Below are positions 6,778-14,498 of a stretch of DNA of 18,744 nt, in pieces. Position 1 is the first letter of the stretch. Each line of letters opens with the position of its first letter. The translations under genes were made by a program, and so were the position numbers. Below the pieces are notes generated by a model that was given only the letters and a program-made list of their open reading frames with translations, did no database searches and had not been told where the DNA came from. This DNA is from JANLTP01 sp031363055 (GTDB taxonomy: Bacteria; Pseudomonadota; Gammaproteobacteria; Burkholderiales; Burkholderiaceae_E): contig JANLTP010000177.1 in NCBI GenBank assembly GCA_031363055.1, positions 1-18,744 on the forward strand. Reading direction: 5' to 3'.

Positions 6778-8064
6778 ATGAAAATACTCGTTATCGGTGC
6801 CGGTGGCCGCGAACATGCATTGGCCTGGCGACTCGCGCAGTCACCCAATGTTCAGCAAGTGTTCGTCGCCCCGGGTAACGGCGGAACGGCGCATGACCGG
6901 ATCATTACCAACCTGCCAGTCACCAGTATCGCCACGCTGATCGAATTTGCCCGTCGCGAGCCAATAGCATTCACTGTCGTCGGCCCGGAAGCGCCGCTGG
7001 CCGCCGGCATTGTTGATGAGTTTCGCGCGGCCGGTCAGCGAATATTCGGACCCACGCGAGCGGCCGCGCAGCTTGAATCCTCGAAGGATTTTGCCAAGTC
7101 GTTCATGAAGCGGCACAAGATCCCCACCGCCGACTACCAGAGCTTTACCGAGGTGCAGTTGGCGCACGACTACATCGATGCGCGCGGCGCACCGATCGTC
7201 ATCAAGGCCGATGGGCTGGCCGCCGGTAAGGGGGTCGTCGTCGCGCAGTCGCTTACCGAAGCCCATGCAGCGGTGGATGACATGCTGACGGGCAACCGCA
7301 TGGGCGCAGCCGGCGCGCGCGTGGTCATCGAACAATTTCTCGAAGGCGAAGAAGCCAGCTTCATGGTTCTGGTCGATGGCGCCAACATTTTGGCGCTGGC
7401 ATCGAGCCAGGATCACAAACGCCTGCTCGACGGTGACCTCGGACCGAATACCGGCGGCATGGGCGCCTACTCGCCAGCGCCGGTGGTCAGCCCTGCGGTG
7501 CATGCCAAAGTCATGCGCGAGATCATCAGGCCAACGGTGGCCGGCATGGCCCGCGATGGCATTCCGTTTACCGGCTTTTTATACGCCGGGCTCATGATCA
7601 GCGCAAATGGTGACGTCAAGACGCTGGAGTTCAACTGCCGGATGGGCGACCCGGAGACGCAACCGGTGGTGGCGCGCATCAGGAGCGATCTGGTGCCGAT
7701 ATTTGAAGCAGCGATCGACGGCAAGCTCGACGGTGTCGAGATTCAATGGGATCGGCGTACCGCGCTCGGTGTGGTGCTGGCGGCTGCCAACTATCCGGAC
7801 GAGCCGCGCAGCGGCGACGAGATTTCCGGTCTCACCGAATACCACAACAAGCCGGACGCCGATGTGCTGGTGTTTCATGCCGGTACCAGCGCCGTTGACA
7901 AAGTCATCCGCACCAGCGGCGGCCGGGTGCTGTGCGTGACCGCGCTCGGTGATTCAGTGCGCATGGCGCAGGAAAGCGCCTACGCGGCCATCAAAAATAT
8001 TCGCTTCAAAGGTATGCAGTTTCGCCAGGACATCGGCAATCGCGGCCTGACGCGCAATCGCTGA
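6778..8064 (+). CDS. purD: Phosphoribosylamine--glycine ligase
   Basis: A 428-residue ATP-grasp enzyme (GAR synthetase) that joins phosphoribosylamine and glycine, the second step of de novo purine synthesis in the cytosol. Seen are the N-terminal GAGGREHALAW (7-17), KADGLAAGKGV (143-153) in the ATP-grasp region, PNTGGMGAYSP (223-233) and the metal-binding EFNCRMGDPETQ (284-295, where Cys/Met take the places of more usual residues). Length matches the family. Its TGA shares one base with the hemF ATG (TGATG), implying coupled translation. Confidence 0.97.
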   Translation: MKILVIGAGGREHALAWRLAQSPNVQQVFVAPGNGGTAHDRIITNLPVTSIATLIEFARREPIAFTVVGPEAPLAAGIVDEFRAAGQRIFGPTRAAAQLESSKDFAKSFMKRHKIPTADYQSFTEVQLAHDYIDARGAPIVIKADGLAAGKGVVVAQSLTEAHAAVDDMLTGNRMGAAGARVVIEQFLEGEEASFMVLVDGANILALASSQDHKRLLDGDLGPNTGGMGAYSPAPVVSPAVHAKVMREIIRPTVAGMARDGIPFTGFLYAGLMISANGDVKTLEFNCRMGDPETQPVVARIRSDLVPIFEAAIDGKLDGVEIQWDRRTALGVVLAAANYPDEPRSGDEISGLTEYHNKPDADVLVFHAGTSAVDKVIRTSGGRVLCVTALGDSVRMAQESAYAAIKNIRFKGMQFRQDIGNRGLTRNR

Positions 8065-9017
8065 TGGCTAGTGCCAGCCCACTACCCGTTGACGCCGAAT
8101 CGGTACGGGTTTATCTGCGCGGCTTGCAGGAGCGAATCGTCGCGCGGCTCGAGGCCCTCGACGGATCGAAGTTCGAACGTGATGAATGGCAGCGGCCTGA
8201 GGGCGGCGGTGGTATCAGTCGCATGCTTGAGCAGGGCCGCCTGTTCGAGCGCGCCGGGGTCGGCTTCTCGCATGTCAAGGGTAATCGCCTGCCACCGTCA
8301 GCCAGTGTGCAGCGGCCGGAATTGGCCAATCGGCCCTGGGAAGCGATGGGCGTTTCGCTGGTCCTGCATCCGCACAGCCCGCATATTCCGACGGTCCATT
8401 TGAACGTACGATTTTTTGTCGCTGCACCGCCGGATTCTTCGCCCGCCTCTTCACCGGAAGCCAAGTCCGCTGAACCAATCTGGTGGTTCGGTGGCGGTAT
8501 GGACCTGACGCCCTACTATCCTCGCCATGAAGATGTCATCCATTTTCACCAAGCCTGCAAAAATGCGGTCGCGCCGTTCGGTGACCAGTTGCATGCGCGC
8601 TTCAAGAAGAATTGCGATGAATATTTTCTGCTCAAGCATCGCAACGAGGCCCGCGGCGTCGGCGGATTGTTTTTCGATGATTTTCATGAAGCCGGATTTG
8701 ATGCCTCGTTCGGTTTGATCCGCAGTGTCGGCGACGCTTTTCTGGGCGCCTATGGCCCGATCGTCGAGCGCCGCCGCCACGACACCTGGGGTCAACGCGA
8801 GCGCCAGTTCCAGACCTATCGGCGCGGCCGCTACGTCGAGTTCAATCTGGTGTTTGATCGCGGCACCTTGTTCGGTTTGCAATCGGGCGGGCGAACTGAG
8901 TCGATCCTGATGTCGATGCCGCCGACGGTCAGTTGGCGCTATAACTGGCAGCCCGAGCCGGGCTCGCCCGAACACCTGCTTTATCGCGACTTTCTGCCCG
9001 TGCGCGAATGGGTATGA
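8064..9017 (+). CDS. hemF: Oxygen-dependent coproporphyrinogen III oxidase
   Basis: A 317-residue cytosolic enzyme that oxidatively decarboxylates coproporphyrinogen III to protoporphyrinogen IX in haem synthesis, using O2. Conserved blocks: GGGGISRMLEQG (47-58), HPHSPHIPTVHLNVRFF (102-118), WWFGGGMDLTPYY (140-152), GLFFDDFHEAGFDASF (201-216) and GRYVEFNLVFDRGTLFGL (255-272). Between VRFFVA and WWFGGG lies a Pro/Ser/Ala-rich loop (121-138) about 11 residues longer than the E. coli counterpart as I recall it. Presence of HemF implies the cell can make haem when oxygen is available. The end overlaps nadD. Confidence 0.97.
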   Translation: MASASPLPVDAESVRVYLRGLQERIVARLEALDGSKFERDEWQRPEGGGGISRMLEQGRLFERAGVGFSHVKGNRLPPSASVQRPELANRPWEAMGVSLVLHPHSPHIPTVHLNVRFFVAAPPDSSPASSPEAKSAEPIWWFGGGMDLTPYYPRHEDVIHFHQACKNAVAPFGDQLHARFKKNCDEYFLLKHRNEARGVGGLFFDDFHEAGFDASFGLIRSVGDAFLGAYGPIVERRRHDTWGQRERQFQTYRRGRYVEFNLVFDRGTLFGLQSGGRTESILMSMPPTVSWRYNWQPEPGSPEHLLYRDFLPVREWV

Positions 9018-9667
9018 CGGCACCGGCCACGCGGCTACGCATTGGGGTGTTTGGCGGCACGTTCGATCCGATTCATATTGGTCACCTGACGATCGTCCGA
9101 TGGGCGCATGCCGAGTTACGGCTCGACGTGGTACGGGTCGTACCCACCGGCGAGTCCTGGCAAAAGGCGCAAGCCGGGGCCAGTGCCGACCAACGACTGG
9201 CGATGCTGCAGTTGGCGTTGGTCAGCGATACTTTTGCGCAGATCGATGATCGCGAGCTTCGTCGCGGCGGACCCAGTTACAGCGTGGATACGCTCGAGAG
9301 CCTGCGCCACGAACTGGGCAATGAGGCGGCGCTGGTCTTGATCATGGGCAGCGATCAGTTGCACAATCTGGCCAGTTGGCATCGTTTTGAAGCCATTCTG
9401 GGCCTTGCTCATATTGCGGTCACTCAGCGCGAGGATGTTCGCCTCAGCCAGTTTCCAAACGCTGTCGAGCAGTTGCTGGCTGCGCATGGCAGCGATCGTT
9501 TGCCCGACACGGCGGCCGGCTCCATCGTGTTTTTCCGGATGCCGATGATGCCGGTCTCGGCCACTGTCTTGCGTCGACAGATTGCCGCCCACCAGCCACC
9601 GGTCGAATTGCTGCCCGGCGCCGTTCTCGACTACATTAACCAACACAAGCTCTACCGCTCACCCTAA
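9014..9667 (+). CDS. nadD: Nicotinate-nucleotide adenylyltransferase
   Basis: A 217-residue nucleotidyltransferase that adenylates nicotinate mononucleotide to deamido-NAD in NAD synthesis. It shows the GGTFDPIHIGH block (14-24) that binds ATP, SYSVDTLESLRHE in the middle, the GSDQLHNLASWHR segment, and the C-terminal VSATVLRRQI, matching the ISxTxIR signature. I chose ATG 9014, which overlaps the hemF stop as ATGA; an ATG six bases upstream (9008) would add two residues and cannot be excluded. Neither has a clear Shine-Dalgarno, consistent with coupling to hemF. It is followed by rsfS after 13 bases. Confidence 0.95.
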   Translation: MTAPATRLRIGVFGGTFDPIHIGHLTIVRWAHAELRLDVVRVVPTGESWQKAQAGASADQRLAMLQLALVSDTFAQIDDRELRRGGPSYSVDTLESLRHELGNEAALVLIMGSDQLHNLASWHRFEAILGLAHIAVTQREDVRLSQFPNAVEQLLAAHGSDRLPDTAAGSIVFFRMPMMPVSATVLRRQIAAHQPPVELLPGAVLDYINQHKLYRSP

Positions 9668-9670
9668 GGA
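9666..9670 (+). promoter_or_regulatory. Shine-Dalgarno for the TTG start of rsfS
   Basis: AAGGA overlaps the nadD stop codon and lies 10 bases before the TTG at 9681. No ATG or GTG is available near the conserved start of rsfS, so this site supports the TTG. Confidence 0.6.
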
Positions 9671-9680
9671 ATCAAACCAC

Positions 9681-10040
9681 TTGGAACTCAGAAAATTACA
9701 ACGACTGGTTGTTGACGCGCTCGAGGACGTCAAAGGCCAGGATATCGAAGTCTTCGACACCACCGAGCTGACCGATCTGTTCGATCGGGTCGTGCTGGTC
9801 AGTGGCACCTCCAATCGACAAACCCGTGCACTTGCGCATCATGTTCGCGATCGCGTCAAGGAATCCGGCGGCGATGTGATTGCGGTTGAAGGCGAAGACA
9901 CTGGCGAGTGGGTACTCGTCGATCTAGGCGATATCGTCGTACATGTCATGCAGCCGGCAATTCGGGTCTACTACAACCTGGCCGAGATCTGGGGACGCAA
10001 ACCGGTCAGAGTAAAGTTGGGTACGACTGCGGCCCGATAA
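9681..10040 (+). CDS. rsfS: Ribosomal silencing factor RsfS
   Basis: A 119-residue protein of the RsfS/Iojap/YbeB family, which binds ribosomal protein uL14 and blocks subunit joining when nutrients fall. The conserved core is visible: LVVDALEDVKGQDIEVFD (9-26), DRVVLVSGTSNRQTRALA (35-52), GEWVLVDLGDIVVHVM (75-90) and YYNLAEIW (97-104). The reading frame is open back to 9582, but the added residues resemble nothing and overlap nadD. TTG 9681 gives MELRKLQ, the usual family beginning, and has AAGGA 10 bases upstream. The nadD-rsfS-rlmH order is widely conserved. The stop TAA overlaps a mini-ORF ATG. Confidence 0.95.
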   Translation: MELRKLQRLVVDALEDVKGQDIEVFDTTELTDLFDRVVLVSGTSNRQTRALAHHVRDRVKESGGDVIAVEGEDTGEWVLVDLGDIVVHVMQPAIRVYYNLAEIWGRKPVRVKLGTTAAR

Positions 10041-10071
10041 TGCTTCGAATCGCTACATGCTGATTCGAATC
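10040..10071. repeat. Degenerate duplication of the rlmH start
   Basis: ATGCTTCGAATCGC (10040-10053) and ATGCTGATTCGAATCATCGC (10057-10076) are the same sequence apart from two small indels; TTCGAATC is shared exactly (10044-10051 and 10064-10071). The second copy is the real start of rlmH. The first opens a 7-codon frame (MLRIATC) whose ATG overlaps the rsfS stop as TAATG and whose TGA (10061-10063) ends four bases inside rlmH. Confidence 0.6.
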
Positions 10072-10527
10072 ATCGCCGTCGGGGTTCGGATGCCGGCCTG
10101 GGTTCAAAGTGCCGTGAACGACTACAGCGCACGCCTGCCCGCCGAGTTCAAGCTTGAATGGAAAGAAATCAAACCGGAGCCTCGCTCGGCCAATGGCAAC
10201 GCGTCGCTCTGGAAACAACGCGAAGCGCAACGTATTCGCTTGAGTGTGCCGGAGAACGCCTGGTGCGTGGTGCTCGATGAACAGGGTCGCGACATCAATA
10301 CCGTGCAACTGTCGCAACGACTGTCGCTATGGCGCGAAGCCGGCCGGCCGGTTGCGATTCTGATCGGCGGCGCCGATGGTCTGGCCAGCGAGATCAAGTT
10401 GCAAGCCGACGAACAGATGCGCTTATCGAGCCTGACCTTGCCCCATATGATGGTGCGCGTGCTGCTGGCCGAACAATTATTCCGGGCCTGGTCGGTACTG
10501 GCCAATCACCCTTACCATCGAGCCTGA
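10057..10527 (+). CDS. rlmH: 23S rRNA (pseudouridine(1915)-N3)-methyltransferase
   Basis: A 156-residue SPOUT-class methyltransferase that methylates pseudouridine 1915 in helix 69 of 23S rRNA on assembled ribosomes, using S-adenosylmethionine. The knot motifs are intact: VVLDEQGRD (71-79), ILIGGADG (101-108), and the C-terminal LPHMMVRVLLAEQLFRAW (128-145) ending in HPYHR (151-155). Length fits the family exactly. It follows rsfS after 16 bases and precedes maf by 3 bases. The start region carries a degenerate duplication. Confidence 0.97.
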   Translation: MLIRIIAVGVRMPAWVQSAVNDYSARLPAEFKLEWKEIKPEPRSANGNASLWKQREAQRIRLSVPENAWCVVLDEQGRDINTVQLSQRLSLWREAGRPVAILIGGADGLASEIKLQADEQMRLSSLTLPHMMVRVLLAEQLFRAWSVLANHPYHRA

Positions 10528-10530
10528 CGA

Positions 10531-11157
10531 TTGCATCACGTCAATGATAGCGCTCGCGCCTCACCCATTTATCTGGCCTCACAGAGCCCGCGACGACGCG
10601 AATTGCTGACCCAAGCCGGCATCGCATTCGAGCTGTTGTTGGCGGCACCCGGCGAGGACACGGAAGCCCTCGAAGCGGTGCGCAGAGCCGAGACGGCCGA
10701 GCCGTATGTCAAGCGCGTCGTACTGGCAAAACTTGACGCGGCGCGGCGCCGACTCGCCGAACGCGGCCTGCCTTTGCGGCCGATTCTGAGCGCCGATACC
10801 ACCGTCGCACTCGGCGGTCGAATCCTGGGGAAACCTGCCGACGCTGAGGCTGCCATCGCGATGTTGACGCGCCTGAGCGGCAAAACGCATCGCGTGCTGA
10901 CGGCCCTCGCCGTAAGCCACGGTCTGCAAGGGCAGCGCACGCGGCTGGCGATCAGCGTGTCGCGGGTCAGTTTCGCGCGGCTTGATCGCGCACAGATCGA
11001 ACACTATGTCGCGCTCGGCAGCTCACTCGACAAGGCTGGCGGTTATGGCATACAGGGGCCGGCTGCCTGTTTCGTTCGAAAAATCGAAGGCAGCTACTCG
11101 GGTATCATGGGTCTGCCGTTATATGAGCTTACGCGATTGCTGCGCGGGCTGTCGTGA
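10531..11157 (+). CDS. maf: Maf family nucleoside triphosphate pyrophosphatase
   Basis: A 208-residue Maf protein, a house-cleaning pyrophosphatase for modified or non-canonical NTPs, also linked to septum inhibition. Motifs: YLASQSPRRRELL (14-26), ILSADTTVALGGRILGKP (85-102) with the catalytic Asp 89, and DKAGGYGIQG (167-176). The last motif points to the YhdE-type (dTTP/UTP) group rather than YceF (7-methyl-GTP). The start is a TTG at 10531, three bases after the rlmH stop; no ATG or GTG lies between it and the first conserved motif. The first ten or so residues are therefore uncertain. Confidence 0.94.
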   Translation: MHHVNDSARASPIYLASQSPRRRELLTQAGIAFELLLAAPGEDTEALEAVRRAETAEPYVKRVVLAKLDAARRRLAERGLPLRPILSADTTVALGGRILGKPADAEAAIAMLTRLSGKTHRVLTALAVSHGLQGQRTRLAISVSRVSFARLDRAQIEHYVALGSSLDKAGGYGIQGPAACFVRKIEGSYSGIMGLPLYELTRLLRGLS

Positions 11158-11176
11158 TCAATTTGCAAAAGGTCTC

Positions 11177-12667
11177 ATGAACGAAGAGATACTCGTCAAC
11201 CACCAAGCGCACGAGATCCGGATCGCGGTGATTCAGCAAGGTGCCCTGCAGGAGTTGCATATTGAACGTACTGCCAGCAGGGGCTTGGTGGGCAACGTCT
11301 ACATCGGCAAGGTGTCACGGGTCTTGCCCGGGATGCAATCGGCCTTTATTGACATCGGGCTGGAGCGTGCGGCGTTCCTGCATGTAGCCGACCTTTGGCA
11401 ATCGCGGCCAACGCCGGGGTCGCACGGCGGCGCGGGCAGCGGTTCCGGCTCCAACCACACGCATCCGATCGAGAAAATCCTGTTCGAAGGCAAGCCCTTG
11501 CTGGTTCAGGTCATCAAGGATCCACTCGGCACCAAGGGCGCGCGACTGTCAACCCAGATCAGCATCGCCGGGCGCATGCTGGTCTATTTGCCGCATGATC
11601 CGCACATCGGCGTGTCACAACGCATTGGCGATGAAAGCGAGCGGCAGCAACTGCGGCAACGTTTGCAACGCTTGCTTCCGAAAGGCGAAACGTTGGGCTT
11701 TATTATTCGAACGTCGGCCGAAGATGCCAGTGACGACGACCTGCAAAGCGATGTCGAGTATCTGTGTCGACGCTGGCGTCAGATCCTCGATGGCAGTCAG
11801 CACCTGCCCGCGCCGTCGCTGCTGTATCAGGACCTGAGCTTGACGCAACGCATGCTGCGCGATACGGCCAATGACTTGAGTTCAATGGTGCTGATTGATT
11901 CGACCGATGGCTTGGCGGCCCTCAATGAGTTTGCAGCGACCTACATGCCATCGGTAGCACCACGCTTGAAACTCTACCAGGCCGATCGGCCGATTTTCGA
12001 GCTGCACAGCATCGAGTCGGAGATTCAAAAAGCACTTGCCCGACGAGTCGATCTGAAGTCCGGCGGTTATCTGATGATCGATCAGACCGAGGCGCTGACC
12101 ACCATTGACATCAATACCGGCGGCTTCATTGGCGGGCGCAATTTTGAAGACACCATTTTCAAGACCAATCTGGAAGCGGCGCACGCGATTGCGCGGCAAC
12201 TGCGGCTGCGCAATCTCGGTGGCATCATCATCGTCGACTTCATCGACATGATCAACGGTGAACATCGCGACACGGTGCTGTCCGAGTTGCGCAAGGCCCT
12301 GTCGCGCGATCGCACCAAGAGCTCGGTCAATGGTTTTACCTCGTTGGGGCTGGTCGAGTTGACCCGCAAACGGACGCGGGAATCGCTGGCGCATATTTTG
12401 TGTGAACCCTGCCCGACCTGTGGCGGCAAGGGCGAGGTCAAGACCGCACAGACCATCTGCTATGAAATCCTGCGCGAGATTCAGCGTGAGGCCCATCAGT
12501 TCAATCCCAAGGAGTTTCGAATTCTGGCCTCGCAAGAAGTCATCGATCTATTTCTGGAAGAAGAGGCACAACCATTGGCGTTATTGGGTGAGGAAATCGC
12601 CAAGCCGGTGGCGTTGCAGGTCGAGACACTGTACTCACAAGAACAATACGACATCATCCTGATTTGA
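11177..12667 (+). CDS. rng: Ribonuclease G
   Basis: A 496-residue endoribonuclease of the RNase E/G family, maturing the 16S rRNA 5' end and cleaving mRNA. It has an N-terminal S1 domain (VGNVYIGKVSRVLPGMQSAF, 38-57), the DPLGTKGARLST region (115-126), and the DNase-I-like catalytic core with metal-binding Asp 311 (TTIDINTGGF) and Asp 354 (IVDFIDM). These are 43 residues apart, the same spacing as Asp 303 and 346 in E. coli RNase E. The Zn-link CPTC is at 412-415. There is no long RNase E-type C-terminal scaffold, so it is RNase G. ATG 11177 follows AAAAGG and gives the normal N-terminus; the frame open upstream overlaps maf and is not coding. The stop overlaps the next gene's TTG. Confidence 0.96.
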   Translation: MNEEILVNHQAHEIRIAVIQQGALQELHIERTASRGLVGNVYIGKVSRVLPGMQSAFIDIGLERAAFLHVADLWQSRPTPGSHGGAGSGSGSNHTHPIEKILFEGKPLLVQVIKDPLGTKGARLSTQISIAGRMLVYLPHDPHIGVSQRIGDESERQQLRQRLQRLLPKGETLGFIIRTSAEDASDDDLQSDVEYLCRRWRQILDGSQHLPAPSLLYQDLSLTQRMLRDTANDLSSMVLIDSTDGLAALNEFAATYMPSVAPRLKLYQADRPIFELHSIESEIQKALARRVDLKSGGYLMIDQTEALTTIDINTGGFIGGRNFEDTIFKTNLEAAHAIARQLRLRNLGGIIIVDFIDMINGEHRDTVLSELRKALSRDRTKSSVNGFTSLGLVELTRKRTRESLAHILCEPCPTCGGKGEVKTAQTICYEILREIQREAHQFNPKEFRILASQEVIDLFLEEEAQPLALLGEEIAKPVALQVETLYSQEQYDIILI

Positions 12668-13791
12668 AAATTTTGCACACTGAAGCCTCACTGGGATGGG
12701 GCGGCCAGGAAATCAGGATTCTGAGCGAAGCGGCCGGCCTGATGGCACGTGGCCATCTGGTCGCGCTTGCGTGCCCGGAGGAATCCCGAATCTTTCGCGA
12801 GGCCGAGCGTTACAGCGTTCCGGTGGTGGCGGTCGCCATCGGCAAGAAGCGCCTGGGTGGATTACTCGCGCTACGCCGGCTGCTGGTGCGACAACCGTTT
12901 GATGTCATCAACACCCACAGCTCGACCGACAGTTGGCTGGCCGCGTTGGCTTGCGCCAGTCTGAAGGGATCGCCGCCGATCGTACGAACGCGACATGTGT
13001 CGACCCCACTGGGCAATCGTGCGACGACGCGCTGGCTGTATGATCGCGCCGCCTCCTGTGTGGTCACCACCGGTGAAAAACTCAAGCAGCAACTGATCGA
13101 CGAGTCCGGGCTGAAACGAGTGCCAATTGTGTCGATTCCAACCGGTATTGATTCCGAGCGCTTCAAACCGGCCAACCAGATCGCGGCCCGTGCCCGACTC
13201 GGTCTGCCGATCAACGGATTCTTCGTGGGCATTGTGGCGACCTTGCGATCCTGGAAAGGTCATCGCTTTCTGATTGATGCCTTCGCCAGAATACGGCAAC
13301 CACAGGATCGCTTGCTGATTGTCGGCGACGGGCCGATGGCTGAACCCCTGACCCAGCAGATCGAGGACGCCGGCATCAGCGACGTCGTGGTCATGGCAGG
13401 CCAACAACATGAACCGGAACATTGGTTTCCGGCGTTCGACGTCATGTGCATGCCCTCGTACGCCAACGAAGGGGTGCCGCAGAGTTTGATGCAGGCGATG
13501 ATGTGCGGTCTGCCCTGCATCAGTTGTGATGTCGGTGCAATATCCGAAGTTGCGCAAGATGGCGTCACGGCCCTGCTGGTCGAGACTCAGGACGTTGAAG
13601 CCATCGCAGCCGCGCTGGTGCGTCTGCGCCAGGATCCGGCACTGCGCCAAACCTTGGGCGATGCCGCCCGCCAGTGGGTGCTCGAGCGGCATTCGTATGA
13701 GCGCATGTGCGACGACATGCAGGCGGTGTTTGAGGCGGTAGCCAAGGGCGAGCCGGCGCTGTCGCTGATGGCTGCACGATCGGCTCGCTGA
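12664..13791 (+). CDS. Glycosyltransferase family 4 protein
   Basis: A 375-residue GT-B glycosyltransferase, probably acting at the inner face of the cytoplasmic membrane on lipopolysaccharide or another surface glycan. The N-terminal domain opens with MKILHTEASLGWGGQEIRIL (1-20). The C-terminal GT1-type domain has GIVATLRSWKGH (189-200), LLIVGDGP (217-224) and NEGVPQSLMQAMMCGLP (268-284). The usual EX7E motif reads E269-x7-Q277. It starts with TTG 12664, overlapping the rng stop as TTGA, so it is translationally coupled to rng. Donor and acceptor sugars cannot be read from sequence. Confidence 0.9.
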   Translation: MKILHTEASLGWGGQEIRILSEAAGLMARGHLVALACPEESRIFREAERYSVPVVAVAIGKKRLGGLLALRRLLVRQPFDVINTHSSTDSWLAALACASLKGSPPIVRTRHVSTPLGNRATTRWLYDRAASCVVTTGEKLKQQLIDESGLKRVPIVSIPTGIDSERFKPANQIAARARLGLPINGFFVGIVATLRSWKGHRFLIDAFARIRQPQDRLLIVGDGPMAEPLTQQIEDAGISDVVVMAGQQHEPEHWFPAFDVMCMPSYANEGVPQSLMQAMMCGLPCISCDVGAISEVAQDGVTALLVETQDVEAIAAALVRLRQDPALRQTLGDAARQWVLERHSYERMCDDMQAVFEAVAKGEPALSLMAARSAR

Positions 13792-13860
13792 CCTCGCTAA
13801 TCGCGCACACTGACTTCGCTCGCGTACCTGAGTTACTGACCGAGTAGCCTCCTTGATCAG
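13792..13860. other. Convergent intergenic gap without a clear terminator
   Basis: The 69 bases separate the plus-strand operon from the converging minus-strand cluster. I see no strong stem followed by a T-run on either strand. There is an imperfect direct repeat (CTGACCTCGCTAATCGCG, partly in the gene, and CTGACTTCGCTCGCG). Termination may be Rho-dependent or bidirectional overlap may occur. Confidence 0.4.
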
Positions 13861-14481
13861 TTATTTCGCTGACTCTTTCACCGCCTCTTTGGCCGCGTCT
13901 TGAGCAGGCTTGGGCATCCGGCCCATCAAGTAGAATTCGTCATTGGGCATCATGCCTACCAGGTTCGCCATTCGGTTCGACAGCGCAAAAAACGCCGCAA
14001 TCGCACCGATGTCCCAGGCGTCTTCATCGCCAAAGCCATGGGCCTGGAGGTTTGCAAAATCGTTTTCACCGAGGCTCGCCGAGTCGCCCGCAACCTTCAG
14101 CGCGAACGCCAGCATCGCCTGCTGGCGAGGTGTCACTTCGGCCTTGCGATAGTTGGTCGCCAACTGGTCGGCAACGCGCGGATTCTTCGCATAAATCCGC
14201 AGAATCGCACCATGCGCGACCACACAGTACAGACACTGATTCAGGCCGCTGGTGGCGACCACGATCATCTCCTTCTCGGCCTTCGACAGATTGTTCTCAC
14301 GCAGCATCAAGGCGTCATGGTAGGCAAAAAATGCTCGACACTCATCCGGCCGGCGGGCCATTTTCAGGAACACATTCGGCACAAAACCGGCTTTTTGCTG
14401 AACCTCGAGCATTTTCTGCCGCAGGTCCTCCGGCAGACTAGCGATGGCCGGCATCGGAAAGCGATCTTTGACTGAGTCCAT
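13861..14481 (-). CDS. AhpD-like peroxidase-related protein (carboxymuconolactone decarboxylase fold)
   Basis: A 206-residue protein of the CMD/AhpD superfamily, of the kind databases call peroxidase-related enzyme. The AhpD proton-relay pattern is complete: Glu 71 (KAEKEMIVVATSGLNQC), then C83-L-Y-C86 and His 90 (CLYCVVAHG). Family knowledge suggests thiol-dependent reduction of hydroperoxides, but this subgroup is poorly characterised. A second helical part (VTPRQQAMLAFALKV, 116-130) is typical of the longer members. The C-terminus is Lys/Ala/Glu-rich. ATG 14481 lies 17 bases after the GT2 stop; the longer frame overlaps GT2 and is not coding. No evident Shine-Dalgarno. Confidence 0.87.
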   Translation of the reverse strand: MDSVKDRFPMPAIASLPEDLRQKMLEVQQKAGFVPNVFLKMARRPDECRAFFAYHDALMLRENNLSKAEKEMIVVATSGLNQCLYCVVAHGAILRIYAKNPRVADQLATNYRKAEVTPRQQAMLAFALKVAGDSASLGENDFANLQAHGFGDEDAWDIGAIAAFFALSNRMANLVGMMPNDEFYLMGRMPKPAQDAAKEAVKESAK

Positions 14482-14498
14482 TGGTTTGAGTCCGGGTA

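Noticed and set aside
6028..6816. 262-codon minus-strand frame antisense to yebC
   Set aside because: It is a shadow of yebC, with no recognisable motif.
10982..11176. Upstream extension of RNase G overlapping maf
   Set aside because: The extra residues are a shadow of maf in another frame, and the ATG at 11177 gives the normal RNase G N-terminus with a purine-rich site before it.
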